From Candidatus Tachikawaea gelatinosa (GTDB lineage: Bacteria; Pseudomonadota; Gammaproteobacteria; Enterobacterales; Enterobacteriaceae), in contig NZ_AP014521.1 of assembly GCF_000828815.1 (NCBI RefSeq), positions 94,001 through 158,000 of the forward strand: a DNA stretch of 64,000 bases, in the 5' to 3' direction. A program made the translations under genes and the position numbers. The notes beneath the pieces were generated by a model, which searched no databases, was not told the DNA's origin, and was given only the letters and a program-made list of their open reading frames with translations. Below, one piece after another: positions 20,695-30,462 of the stretch. Position 1 is the stretch's first letter; every line of letters starts with the position of its first letter.

Positions 20695-20784
20695 GGTGAG
20701 GTGTCTGAGTGGCTTAAGGAGCATGTCTGGAAAACATGTATATGGAAAACTACTGTATCGAGGGTTCGAATCCCTCTCTCACCG
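20695..20784 (+). tRNA. tRNA-Ser (anticodon GGA)
   Basis: Class II tRNA of 90 bases with a long variable arm. The acceptor GGTGAGG pairs with TCTCACC, the anticodon loop reads CTGGAAA with anticodon GGA, and the T arm is GAGGG-TTCGAAT-CCCTC. The discriminator is G and CCA is not encoded. It reads UCC/UCU codons. Confidence 0.95.
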
Positions 20785-20858
20785 TTCTATTAATATACAA
20801 AAAAAAAAATAAATTTTTATTAAATAAATTTTAAATAATTATAAATTTTTATAAAATA

Positions 20859-22508
20859 TTAAAAAATTTTTAAATCTTTTAATAAAAAATCAATTTGTTT
20901 TTTTTCTATGCGGTTATATAAATGTTTAAAAGATAATATTTTATGATTTAATAATGGTTTTTTTATATCATAAAAGTTTAAATCTTTGTTTAAAAAATAC
21001 TCTACTTTTTTTGTTATCATAGGAATAATAGGTTTTAATAAAGTTATAATTATTTTAAATAAATTAATGCCCATTGAACAAACTTCTTGTAAAGTAATTA
21101 AATTATTCTGCTTTGCTAAAACCCAAGGTTTTTTTTCATCAATATAACAATTAGCTATAGTGGATAAATGAATAATTTTTTTAATTACGTTAGAATACTC
21201 TCTATTTTCGAAATATTTCTTCACAATATCAATATTTTTACAAAATTTATTATAAAAGTTTATATTGTCTAATTTAGAAGATAATTGCCCAAAAAATTTC
21301 TTTTCAATAAAGAAAGATACACGTGATGCTAAATTAATAATTTTGTTTACAATATCGCTATTTATTTTTTGTAAAAAATCGTCAAAATTTAAATTAATAT
21401 CTTCTATGGTAGAAGATAGTTTTGAACTAAAATAATATCTTAAACTATCAGAATCTAAATATTTTAACCATGTTTTAGCTTGAATAAACGTTCCTTTAGA
21501 TTTTGACATTTTTTTCCCATTAACATTTAAAAATCCGTGAACAAACAAATCATTTGGTTTACGAAAATCATTTGCTTCTAATATTGCAGGCCAAAACAAT
21601 CCATGAAAATAAATTATATCTTTTCCAATAAAATGATAGAGCTCTGTTGTTGAGTTTTTTTCCCAAAATTCGTCAAAATTTATTTTATTTTTGTTTGATA
21701 AACTTTGAAAAGAACTCATATATCCTATAGGAGCATCTAGCCACACATAAAAATATTTATTAGGTTGATCAGGTATTTTAAAACCAAAATAAGGAAAGTC
21801 TCTTGATATATTCCATTTTTTTAATCCTTGATCAAACCATTCATAAAGCTTTTTTTTCACTTTTATATTAGATAGATTAGTATCTATCCAAATTTTTAAA
21901 TTTTGACTAAAAGTCGGCAAATCAAAGAATAAATGTTCAGATAAACGAATTTCTAGTTTGACATTAGATATTGTTGATTTTGGTTGTATTAAATCTATTG
22001 CGTTATATATTGATCCACATACTTCACAAGTATCGCCATATTGATCTACTGCTTGACATTTTGGACATATACCTTTTATAAAACGATCTGGTAAAAACAT
22101 TTTCTTTTGGGGATCATATAATTGAGATATTGTATGTTTTTCGATTAACCCTTTTTTTTTTAGATTAAAATAAATTGATTCTAAAAAAATTCGGTTTTCT
22201 TCGTTGTGTGTAGATTCATAAGAGTCATGATTAATATTAAATTTTTGAAAATCATCTTGATGTTCTTGATTAATTTTATTAATCATTATTTCTGGTTTGA
22301 TTTTCAATTCTTTTGCTTTTAACATGATTGCTGTCCCATGAGCATCATCTGCACAAATAAAATATACTATATTTCCACACATACGTTGATATCTTACCCA
22401 AATATCTGCTTGTATATGTTCAAGTAAGTGACCTAAATGTATTGATCCGTTTGCGTAAGGTAAAGCACAAGTCACTATAATTTTTTTGCAATTAATTTGA
22501 TCTTTCAT
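20859..22508 (-). CDS. metG: Methionyl-tRNA synthetase, lacking C-terminal dimerisation domain
   Basis: Class I synthetase charging tRNA-Met, 549 residues against 677 in E. coli. HLGH (24-27) is the HIGH signature, KMSKS lies at 333-337, and a zinc knuckle is formed by C148, C151, C161 and C164. The anticodon-binding helical domain (about 390-549) is present. The C-terminal EMAP-like domain that dimerises the E. coli enzyme is absent; truncated E. coli MetRS of this length works as a monomer, so activity is expected. Its neighbours tRNA-Ser and ahpC do not suggest an operon. Confidence 0.93.
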   Translation of the reverse strand: MKDQINCKKIIVTCALPYANGSIHLGHLLEHIQADIWVRYQRMCGNIVYFICADDAHGTAIMLKAKELKIKPEIMINKINQEHQDDFQKFNINHDSYESTHNEENRIFLESIYFNLKKKGLIEKHTISQLYDPQKKMFLPDRFIKGICPKCQAVDQYGDTCEVCGSIYNAIDLIQPKSTISNVKLEIRLSEHLFFDLPTFSQNLKIWIDTNLSNIKVKKKLYEWFDQGLKKWNISRDFPYFGFKIPDQPNKYFYVWLDAPIGYMSSFQSLSNKNKINFDEFWEKNSTTELYHFIGKDIIYFHGLFWPAILEANDFRKPNDLFVHGFLNVNGKKMSKSKGTFIQAKTWLKYLDSDSLRYYFSSKLSSTIEDINLNFDDFLQKINSDIVNKIINLASRVSFFIEKKFFGQLSSKLDNINFYNKFCKNIDIVKKYFENREYSNVIKKIIHLSTIANCYIDEKKPWVLAKQNNLITLQEVCSMGINLFKIIITLLKPIIPMITKKVEYFLNKDLNFYDIKKPLLNHKILSFKHLYNRIEKKQIDFLLKDLKIF

Positions 22509-22732
22509 AAAGTTTATATTTAAAAATTTTTTTGTTTTTATAATATAATTTTCATTATAAAAAAGTTATTATTGGTAAATAAAATACATATATTTTTTGT
22601 TATGCTTTTTTATAATATAAAGTGAATTTATTTATAGTTTTTATTTTAATAATTTATATATTAAAATATATAATAATTATTTACAACAACTAAACTATAT
22701 TGCGAAAAAATAACTTTAGGAAAAGTTAAAAT

Positions 22733-23296
22733 ATGTCTATGCTAAATACAAAAATTAAACCTTTTTATAACCATGCTCTAAAAAATGGTAAATTTGTTAC
22801 TGTATCTGAAAAAGATATCCTAGGTAAATGGAACGTTTTTTTCTTTTATCCAGCTGATTTTACTTTTGTTTGTCCAACAGAACTTAAAGATTTATCAAAT
22901 CATTATTATGATTTTCAAAAATTACAAGTTAATATTTATTCAATTTCTACAGATACTCATTTTACTCATAAAGCATGGTGTGACGCGTCAAAAAGTATTT
23001 CAAAGATACAATATACAATGATTGCAGATCCTTCTGGTAATTTGACAAGAAATTTTGAAGTAATGAACGAAGAAAATGGATTACCAGAAAGAGGGACTTT
23101 TATTATTGATACTTACGGTATTATTCAGTCAATAGAAATAAATATAGCAGGTATAGGAAGAAATTCAAAAGAATTACTAAGAAAAATAGAAGCTCTACAA
23201 CATATTAGTGTATATCCAAATGAAGTATGTCCAGCTAATTGGAAAAAAGGAGAAAAAACTTTATTACCTTCAATAGAATTAGTAGGAAAAATTTAA
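22733..23296 (+). CDS. ahpC: Alkyl hydroperoxide reductase peroxiredoxin subunit AhpC
   Basis: Two-cysteine peroxiredoxin of 187 residues, the E. coli length. Peroxidatic C47 lies in DFTFVCPTE and resolving C166 in NEVCPANW; the C-terminus ends ELVGKI as in E. coli. It reduces peroxides and is normally recharged by AhpF, which is not next to it here. A TAGGAAAAG Shine-Dalgarno region precedes the start and a classical terminator follows, so it is a single-gene unit. No OxyR site was recognised. Confidence 0.94.
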   Translation: MSMLNTKIKPFYNHALKNGKFVTVSEKDILGKWNVFFFYPADFTFVCPTELKDLSNHYYDFQKLQVNIYSISTDTHFTHKAWCDASKSISKIQYTMIADPSGNLTRNFEVMNEENGLPERGTFIIDTYGIIQSIEINIAGIGRNSKELLRKIEALQHISVYPNEVCPANWKKGEKTLLPSIELVGKI

Positions 23297-23306
23297 ACAG
23301 CATTTA

Positions 23307-23333
23307 TAGAGTACTATAAAGTACTCTATTTTT
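23307..23333 (+). terminator. Intrinsic terminator of ahpC
   Basis: A perfect nine-base stem, TAGAGTACT (23307-23315) with AGTACTCTA (23320-23328), a four-base loop and then five T. This is the best classical Rho-independent terminator on the plus strand of the window, ten bases after the ahpC stop. Confidence 0.85.
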
Positions 23334-23367
23334 CATTTTTTTAAAATTATACTAAGTTTTTAAAATA

Positions 23368-24420
23368 TTATAAAATTACAGACCAATTCATTACTTCACC
23401 TGCTAAAAAAGGAAACGATACTTTTTTTTCAATTTTAATAATTTTATCTATTCTTTTAGGTTTATGAATAAATGTAATTTTTTCTTTATTTAAAGGTAAA
23501 TTATAAAAATTTGCACCATTTTCAGAAGAAAACTTTTCAAAAAATTTTAAAGCGTTCATTTCTTCAAAAACTTTTAGATACGCTAGAATGGAAGAAGGTG
23601 CATTAAAGATACCTGGTTTTATTATTTGACATACCTTGTTACAAAAATAAAAATGCGGAGCTGTATCTGTTCCTAAAAAAAATTTTTTGTTACCACTGGT
23701 AACAGCTTTTTTTAAAGCTTTTTGATCTTTTTTTTCTTTTAGGATAGGTAAACAAAACAAATAAGGTAAAAATTTTTCATTCAATAAACTGTTACGGTTG
23801 AAAAATAAGTGATGAGGGGTAACTGTTGCTGCTAAAAAATCATTGGATTCTATAACATAATCAACAGCTATTTTAGTTGAAATATGTTCAAAAACAATTT
23901 TTAATTCAGGATAATTTTTTATTAATGGTTCTAAAATTATATCAATAAATTTTACTTCTCTATCAAAAATATCAGTATCATTATCTGTAATTTCTCCATG
24001 AATTAATAAAGGCATTCCTATTTTTTGCATAACTTCTAATGTTTTAGATATAGCAAAAATATTAGAAACTCCATTTTTTGTATAATTAGTACTGTTTTTA
24101 AAATATAATTTTGCAGCAAAAAAAAAATTATTCAAAAATCCATTTTCTATTTCACGAGGATTAGTATTATCTGTTAGATAACAAGTCATTAAAGGAATAA
24201 AATGATGATTTGAGGGAAGCGCACGCATAATACGCTTCCGATATTTATGAGACTCTTCGATGTTAGTAATAGGCGGTGTAAGATTAGGCATAATTATAGC
24301 TCTACCATATATACTACTAGTATATGGTAAAACTTTCTTTAAAATTTTTTTATCACGCAAATGTACATGAAAATCGTCTGGACGACGAATAGTTATTTTT
24401 TCGTTTTTTATGATATTCAT
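23368..24420 (-). CDS. pyrC: Dihydroorotase PyrC
   Basis: Zinc amidohydrolase that converts carbamoyl-aspartate to dihydroorotate in pyrimidine synthesis, 350 residues (E. coli 348). The H18-x-H20 pair in DFHVHLRD and carboxylated-lysine candidate K104 in FAAKLYF are metal ligands; LIHGEITD and the FLGTDTAPH block supply further active-site residues. It stands alone on the minus strand between ahpC and corA. Together with PyrH it suggests that pyrimidine supply is retained. Confidence 0.93.
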   Translation of the reverse strand: MNIIKNEKITIRRPDDFHVHLRDKKILKKVLPYTSSIYGRAIIMPNLTPPITNIEESHKYRKRIMRALPSNHHFIPLMTCYLTDNTNPREIENGFLNNFFFAAKLYFKNSTNYTKNGVSNIFAISKTLEVMQKIGMPLLIHGEITDNDTDIFDREVKFIDIILEPLIKNYPELKIVFEHISTKIAVDYVIESNDFLAATVTPHHLFFNRNSLLNEKFLPYLFCLPILKEKKDQKALKKAVTSGNKKFFLGTDTAPHFYFCNKVCQIIKPGIFNAPSSILAYLKVFEEMNALKFFEKFSSENGANFYNLPLNKEKITFIHKPKRIDKIIKIEKKVSFPFLAGEVMNWSVIL

Positions 24421-24450
24421 AAAGTCGCTACTATTTTAATAATTATACTA

Positions 24451-25398
24451 TTATAACCAATTTTTTCTTTTAAAATATAAATAAGGAGCAAAACCGGCAA
24501 TAATCATTAGAATAATTGCAGCAGGATATCCAAAACTGAATTTTAATTCAGGCATATATTCAAAATTCATTCCATAACTTGATGCAACTAATGTTGGAGG
24601 TAAAAACACTACAGAAACCACTGAAAATATTTTTATTATTCTATTTTGTTCAATGTTTATAAAACCCATTGCTGCTTGCATTAAAAAATTTACTTTTTGA
24701 AATAAAGATTCATTATGTGGTAGTAGTGATTCAATATCACGTATTACTTCTTTCGCTTGTTCAGATTGATTACTTGGTAATCTTGTTTTTCTTATTAAGA
24801 AATTTAAAGCACGTTGTGTATCCATTAAACATAGACGTACCTTCCATCCTATATCTTCTAATTGTGCAAGCTTAGCAAGAGATTCATCATATTCTTCAAC
24901 TGATTTTTCTTTCATAATTACTCTACTTAATTTTTCTAAAGCACTATAAACATTTTCAATTTCATCTGCTAATTGTTCTATTTTAGTTTCAAATAAATCA
25001 AGTAATAGTTCATAAGCATTACCATCTAACAGTCTTCTATTACGAGCTCTCATACGATAAAGACGAAACGCAGGTAATTCTCTTTCACGTAAAGTATATA
25101 GTCGTCCTGTTCTAATAGTAAAAGCAACAGTAGAGTTACCAATATGATCTTCAGAATCTTCATAAAAGAAAAAAGAATGAATATGTAAACCATTTTCATC
25201 TTCAAAAAATCTAGCAGAAGCTTCAATATCTTCTAATTCTGGTCTCCTTATTAAATTTTGTCCCAATTCTTTTTGAATTCTTTCTCGTTCGTTTTCTTCT
25301 GGTTCTATTAAATCAATCCAAATTGCATAATCTAAAGTATTTTTTTCTAAATCTAAACGTCCAATTCCGTTTTGATTTAATTTAAATGCGTTTAACAT
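24451..25398 (-). CDS. corA: Magnesium/cobalt transporter CorA
   Basis: Pentameric inner-membrane channel for Mg2+, 315 residues (E. coli 316). A large cytosolic domain with long helices is followed by two C-terminal membrane segments; the signature GMN selectivity motif is at 276-278 in YGMNF, and the C-terminus is basic (FKRKNWL). It is downstream of uvrD on the same strand after 180 bases, the E. coli order with intervening genes lost. It is conserved far above the window average. Confidence 0.95.
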   Translation of the reverse strand: MLNAFKLNQNGIGRLDLEKNTLDYAIWIDLIEPEENERERIQKELGQNLIRRPELEDIEASARFFEDENGLHIHSFFFYEDSEDHIGNSTVAFTIRTGRLYTLRERELPAFRLYRMRARNRRLLDGNAYELLLDLFETKIEQLADEIENVYSALEKLSRVIMKEKSVEEYDESLAKLAQLEDIGWKVRLCLMDTQRALNFLIRKTRLPSNQSEQAKEVIRDIESLLPHNESLFQKVNFLMQAAMGFINIEQNRIIKIFSVVSVVFLPPTLVASSYGMNFEYMPELKFSFGYPAAIILMIIAGFAPYLYFKRKNWL

Positions 25399-25578
25399 AA
25401 GAAAAATCTCTAATTTTATATAAGTTAGTTAAAAAGATTGGTATTGTTGTATGAAATGTATAAATAGAAACTTATTAAATAAATATTTATATTTGTTAAT
25501 TTTTATAAAAATAATTAATAATTTCTATATTTTTAAAATATGAAAGTAAGATAATAACTCATCTAAATAATAAAAATT

Positions 25579-27705
25579 TTAAATATATATATAATCAGTC
25601 AGTATCCATCTTCTGCTATTATCATGAAAAAGAATTTCAATTTTACTTTGTTCTTCATTATTATCTATTTGTAGTACTATTCCAAATCCAAAGACTTTAT
25701 GTTTAACTTTTTGTCCTTTTTTAAATTTTTGTTTTTTTTGATATTGAAATATATTTTCTTTTTTAGAATATTTAATGTTATTTTTTTTAAAAGGAGATGG
25801 TTTAAGATATGCTTTAGGTAATTCTTTTATAAAACGTGACGGTTCTAAAAATTTTTTTTTTCCATAGATAATTTTTGTTTCTGAATAACTTAAAGTTAGT
25901 TGTGTCATTGCACGTGTGATTGCAACATATGCTAAACGACGTTCTTCTTCTAATTCATTATTTTCATATGTTTTTTTAGGAAATGTTCCTTCTTCTAAAC
26001 CTATTACTAAAACTTTTTTAAATTCTAATCCTTTAGAAGCATGTATAGTCATTAATTTTAAAGATTCTTGATCAGTTTTGTTTTCTGTAGAATATAAGAC
26101 AGTATAAGCTAAAAAAGCTTGCAATGGAGTCATCGTTTTATCTTCATAATTAAACTGATTAGTTGCTGTAATTAATTCTTTTAAATTTTCTATTCTTGAT
26201 GTTTCTTTTTTTTTTTCATACATACACCATAAACCAGATTTTTTTATTACTGTTTTCGTTTGTATATATAAAGGAACATTTATAAGTTCTTGTGATAAAG
26301 AATTAATTAATTTATAAAAATTTTCTAGCGAAACAAAAGCTTTTTTTGTTAAAATATTTGATATTAATAAAAATTTAATAGTTTTCCAAAACGTTAAGTT
26401 TTTTTGTTTGGATTGTTGAATAATAAGATTAAATGTTTGAAGTCCTATTCCTCGTGCAGGTACATTAATAATTTTTTCTAAAGCAAGGTTATCATTTTTA
26501 TTGAAAATTATTCTTAGGTAAGCCAATGCATATTTTATTTCTTGATGCTCAAAAAATCGCATACTACCTTGTATGCAGTATGGTATATGATTTTTTATTA
26601 ACGCTTCTTCTACTACACGAGATTGAACATTGTTCCGATAAAGAATAGCACAATCTTTTAAAAATTGTCCTTTTTCGATCCAATTGTTTATTTCATAAAT
26701 TAAAAAATCTGCTTCATCTACTTCATTTTTTGCACAATAGATCTTAATTAATTCTCCTTTTATATCATTTGTCCACAACTTTTTCGTTAAACGATTATTA
26801 TTATTTAAAATTAAAGTGTTAGCTAAATTTAAAATGTTTTTTGTTGATCTATAATTTTGTTCTAAACGAATAATTTGTGTATTTTTAAAATCATTAATAA
26901 AATGTTGAACATTTTCTATTTTTGCACCTCTCCATCCATAAATTGATTGATCATCATCTCCCACTACAACAATATTGCTTTTTTTTCCTGCTAATATTTT
27001 AATCCATTGGTATTGAATTCCATTAGTATCTTGAAATTCATCTATTAATATATTTGAAAAACGTTTTCTATAATATTTGAGAATATATGGTTTCTTTAAA
27101 AATAGTTCATAAGTTCTCAGGAGTAATTCAGAAAAATCAACTAATCCTGAATTTTTACATATTTCTTCATATTTTTTATAAATTTTTAATAAAGTTAAAT
27201 TCATTAACTCAGATTGACATTGAATATGATATGTTCGTTTTCCTTCATCTTTTCTTTTGTTAATATATGATAAAATTTTATTTATAGAAATTTTTTTTTC
27301 ATCAATATTCATTTCTTTTATAATAGATATTAATAAAGAAAGTTGATCATCACGATCTAAAATTTGAAAATTTTTAGGTAAATCTGCATCAGAATAATGA
27401 ATACGTAATAATCGATATGATAAACTATGAAAAGTACCAATCCACATTTCTTTTCTTTCAAAATTTTTCAATATTTTAATTTTTTTAATTCGATTACAAA
27501 TTTCTAAAGCTGCCTTGTTAGTAAAAGTTACTGCCATTATAGAGTTAATGTTATTTTTTTCAGAAATCAATCGAGCAATTCGATAAACTAAAACACGTGT
27601 TTTACCACTTCCTGCACCTGCTAAAACTAATAAATTTTTAGCTTGAGATAGCACAGCTTCTTTCTGTTTTTGATTTAAATCAATAATCAAATGAGAAACA
27701 TTCAT
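25579..27705 (-). CDS. uvrD: DNA helicase II UvrD
   Basis: Superfamily 1 3'-5' helicase for nucleotide excision and mismatch repair, 708 residues (E. coli 720). Walker A AGAGSGKT is at 29-36; FTNKAA, DEFQDTN, GDDDQSIYGWRGA, EQNYRS, TIHASKGLEF and RRLAYVAITRA follow in order. The C-terminal Tudor-like segment (KKGQKVKHKVFGFG) that contacts RNA polymerase is still present. It follows yigB after 46 bases. Retention of a complete UvrD suggests that some excision or mismatch repair survives, although the other repair genes are outside this view. Confidence 0.95.
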   Translation of the reverse strand: MNVSHLIIDLNQKQKEAVLSQAKNLLVLAGAGSGKTRVLVYRIARLISEKNNINSIMAVTFTNKAALEICNRIKKIKILKNFERKEMWIGTFHSLSYRLLRIHYSDADLPKNFQILDRDDQLSLLISIIKEMNIDEKKISINKILSYINKRKDEGKRTYHIQCQSELMNLTLLKIYKKYEEICKNSGLVDFSELLLRTYELFLKKPYILKYYRKRFSNILIDEFQDTNGIQYQWIKILAGKKSNIVVVGDDDQSIYGWRGAKIENVQHFINDFKNTQIIRLEQNYRSTKNILNLANTLILNNNNRLTKKLWTNDIKGELIKIYCAKNEVDEADFLIYEINNWIEKGQFLKDCAILYRNNVQSRVVEEALIKNHIPYCIQGSMRFFEHQEIKYALAYLRIIFNKNDNLALEKIINVPARGIGLQTFNLIIQQSKQKNLTFWKTIKFLLISNILTKKAFVSLENFYKLINSLSQELINVPLYIQTKTVIKKSGLWCMYEKKKETSRIENLKELITATNQFNYEDKTMTPLQAFLAYTVLYSTENKTDQESLKLMTIHASKGLEFKKVLVIGLEEGTFPKKTYENNELEEERRLAYVAITRAMTQLTLSYSETKIIYGKKKFLEPSRFIKELPKAYLKPSPFKKNNIKYSKKENIFQYQKKQKFKKGQKVKHKVFGFGIVLQIDNNEEQSKIEILFHDNSRRWILTDYIYI

Positions 27706-27751
27706 ATATTTAATGTTACTATAAAAAAAATAAGATAATTTATAATTATAG

Positions 27752-28468
27752 TTATATTAACGAAATAAGCGAATCTAATTTTGAAATCTCCATATGAGGA
27801 AGTAAACGTACAGAGTTAATTTTTATTAAATTTTCTTTTTTGTTATTTATCCAACAAGATTGCATACCTGATTTAATAGATCCAAAAATATCTGCAATTA
27901 GATCATCTCCTACATGCAAAATATTTTTAATGTTAATTTTTAAACGATAAGAAGCTAGTTTGTACATATCTTCATATGGTTTTGATCTACCGTTTAAACC
28001 TGCATATAAAATAAATTTGAAATAGTTTTCAATACCTATCTTTTTAAGTTGAACATTACCGTTTGTAATAGCAACTAATGGAAAATTATTCATTAACTTT
28101 GATAAAGTTATATGAACGTTTTCTGATATTTTTATTTTATTACGCCAATAAGAAAATACAGACATAATTTTTTTTGCTCCATTTTTTGCTAAATGAGGTA
28201 AAAAACCAACATTTAACATTGCAAGTTCAAGTGAACGAAGTCTCCATTCAGTAACGTTATGGTAAATCTCTGGTTCTTTTTTTAAAATATTTTTGCGTAG
28301 CTTTTGATATTCTTTTTTAGTAAAATTTTTGAGCAATGGATGATATTTTTGTAAGGCAATATGAGATTCGTTAATTGTTTTACAAATAACTGAATGATTA
28401 TCATAAAGAGTATCGTCAAGATCAAAGGTAATAGCATAAATTGGTCTTATTGAACGATAAAATTTCAT
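27752..28468 (-). CDS. yigB: HAD-family phosphatase YigB (FMN phosphatase)
   Basis: HAD-like hydrolase of 238 residues, collinear with E. coli YigB, which dephosphorylates FMN to riboflavin. The nucleophile motif is D16-x-D18 in TFDLDDTLYDN, ITNGN is the second motif, the NGRSKPYEDMY lysine the third and HVGDDLIADI the fourth. In E. coli it lies in the dapF-yigA-xerC-yigB-uvrD operon; here yigA and xerC are missing but the order is otherwise kept. Riboflavin supply to host or symbiont is a possible reason for retention. Confidence 0.88.
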   Translation of the reverse strand: MKFYRSIRPIYAITFDLDDTLYDNHSVICKTINESHIALQKYHPLLKNFTKKEYQKLRKNILKKEPEIYHNVTEWRLRSLELAMLNVGFLPHLAKNGAKKIMSVFSYWRNKIKISENVHITLSKLMNNFPLVAITNGNVQLKKIGIENYFKFILYAGLNGRSKPYEDMYKLASYRLKINIKNILHVGDDLIADIFGSIKSGMQSCWINNKKENLIKINSVRLLPHMEISKLDSLISLI

Positions 28469-28599
28469 GAAATTCTCTTAGTTTTTAATATATTATATTT
28501 ATAATATACATTTTTATAAAAATAATGTTTATTTATAAATAAGTGAAAATTTATAAAAGATTAATAATTTTATATATATAATTTTTATATATTTAAAAT

Positions 28600-29424
28600 T
28601 TATATATTGATATCGCCATCATATACATGTGTAGCACTTCCTATCATAAATAAAGGTTTTCCTAATCCCTCCCAAAAAATATCAAGGCTACCACCTAGTA
28701 AATCTACTTTAACTTTTTGAGATAAAAAACCGTTTAAATAACCATATGCAACACAAGCACAAGCACCGCTTCCGCAAGCTTGTGTTTCACCAATATCTCT
28801 TTCATATACACGTATTTTGATATGTTTATTATTGATAACTTCCATAAAGCTAACATTTATTTTTTCAGGAAATAATGCATTATTTTCTAATAAAGGTCCT
28901 AAAATTTTTATTTTAGATTTACTTACATTTTTTTCTTGTAAAATGCAGTGGGGATTTCCCATAGATAAAACACCACATGTTATAATATTGTTATTAACAT
29001 GTATTTTATATCTTTTTTTTTTTTTATTACATAAAAATGGTATTTTTTTAGGATCAAAAATAGGTTCTCCCATATTAACAGATACATCATTATCGTTTAG
29101 TAAAGTTAAATTTATTATTCTATTTTTTGTTTTAACACATATATTTTTTTTTAAAGTCAATCCTTTTAAATAAACAAATCGAGCAAAACATCGTGCCCCA
29201 TTTCCACATTGTTCAACTTCGTTACCATTCGAATTAAAAACACGATAATTAAAATCACAACTATTATTACGAGAACTTTCAACAAGCAATAATTGATCGA
29301 AACCTATACCAAAATTTCTATTAGATAATTTGCTAATAATTTTTGAAGAAAGATTAACTTTTTGATTAATACCATCTATGATCACAAAATCGTTACCTAA
29401 ACCGTGCATTTTTGAAAATTTCAT
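28600..29424 (-). CDS. dapF: Diaminopimelate epimerase DapF
   Basis: PLP-independent epimerase making meso-diaminopimelate for peptidoglycan and lysine, 274 residues (E. coli 274). The two active-site cysteines are C73 in EQCGNGARC and C217 in TQACGSGAC, at the E. coli positions. With dapD in the same window, two steps of the succinylase route to lysine are present, fitting a nutritional symbiont. Divergent from hemC with 87 bases between; in E. coli cyaA and cyaY lie in that gap and are absent here. Confidence 0.95.
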   Translation of the reverse strand: MKFSKMHGLGNDFVIIDGINQKVNLSSKIISKLSNRNFGIGFDQLLLVESSRNNSCDFNYRVFNSNGNEVEQCGNGARCFARFVYLKGLTLKKNICVKTKNRIINLTLLNDNDVSVNMGEPIFDPKKIPFLCNKKKKRYKIHVNNNIITCGVLSMGNPHCILQEKNVSKSKIKILGPLLENNALFPEKINVSFMEVINNKHIKIRVYERDIGETQACGSGACACVAYGYLNGFLSQKVKVDLLGGSLDIFWEGLGKPLFMIGSATHVYDGDINI

Positions 29425-29511
29425 TTTTTTCTCTAATAGTTTAAAATCTTTTGTTTAAAATTATAATTTTCATATTTTTTACAAAATATAAAAATAAATC
29501 AATAATTATAT

Positions 29512-30447
29512 ATGTTAAAAAAAATTATTAGAATTGCTACAAGAAAAAGTCCTTTAGCTTTATGGCAAGCACAATATGTAAAAAAAAAATTGTTAAATTT
29601 ATATAACTACACATTAGAAATTAAAATTATTCCAATTTTAACTGCAGGAGATAAACATTTAAATATCACTATTAAAAATAATATACATCTACATAAATCT
29701 TTTTTTACAAAAGAACTAGAAGATGCTATTACGAATAATTATGCAGATATAGCTGTTCATTCTATGAAAGACGTTCCTAATAAATTACCTAAAGGATTAG
29801 GTTTAGTTAGTGTTTGTAAAAGAGAAAATCCTTATGATGCATTTGTTTCAAATGATTATGCATCCATTAATGATTTACCGAAATCTGCAATTATCGGAAC
29901 ATCAAGTATAAGACGTCAATTTCAACTAAATAATTACCGTTCAGATTTAATTACAAAAACATTAAGGGGAAATGTAGAAACTAGACTTAAAAAACTAGAT
30001 TTAGGAAAATATGATGCAATTATACTTGCAGTATCCGGTTTGAAAAGATTAGGAAAAGAAAAAAGAATTAAAGAAATATTACCAATAGAGTTTTTTTTAC
30101 CATGTGCTGGGCAAGGCGCAATTGGAATAGAATCTCGTTTATCTGATATTGAAACTGTTAAGATTTTACGTCAAATTAATGATAAAAAAACAGCTTGTTG
30201 TGTACTTGCAGAACGTTCTATGAACAATTATCTTGGGACAGGCTGTCAAAGCCCTACGGGAAGTTTTGCTATCATTAAAAATAAAAAAATTTGGTTACGG
30301 GGTTTTATAGGTTCTGTGAATAATAAAAAAATTATTTTTGATGAAAAAAAAGGACCATTAAATCAACCTATAAAAGTTGGAATTAATTTAGCTAAAAAGC
30401 TTATTAAACAAGGAGCACATAAAATATTACATGAACATTATTTATAA
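29512..30447 (+). CDS. hemC: Hydroxymethylbilane synthase (porphobilinogen deaminase)
   Basis: Joins four porphobilinogens into hydroxymethylbilane in haem synthesis, 311 residues. IATRKSPLALWQA, catalytic D87 in HSMKDVP, GTSSIRRQ, LRGNVETRL and cofactor-binding C245 in GTGCQSP are all present. The loop that reads GGKGLF in E. coli is LHKSFF here, losing both glycines but keeping the lysine; the effect is unknown. hemD follows after 15 bases, the usual hemCD operon; hemX and hemY are absent. Confidence 0.93.
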   Translation: MLKKIIRIATRKSPLALWQAQYVKKKLLNLYNYTLEIKIIPILTAGDKHLNITIKNNIHLHKSFFTKELEDAITNNYADIAVHSMKDVPNKLPKGLGLVSVCKRENPYDAFVSNDYASINDLPKSAIIGTSSIRRQFQLNNYRSDLITKTLRGNVETRLKKLDLGKYDAIILAVSGLKRLGKEKRIKEILPIEFFLPCAGQGAIGIESRLSDIETVKILRQINDKKTACCVLAERSMNNYLGTGCQSPTGSFAIIKNKKIWLRGFIGSVNNKKIIFDEKKGPLNQPIKVGINLAKKLIKQGAHKILHEHYL

Positions 30448-30462
30448 GAATTTTAAAAAAAA

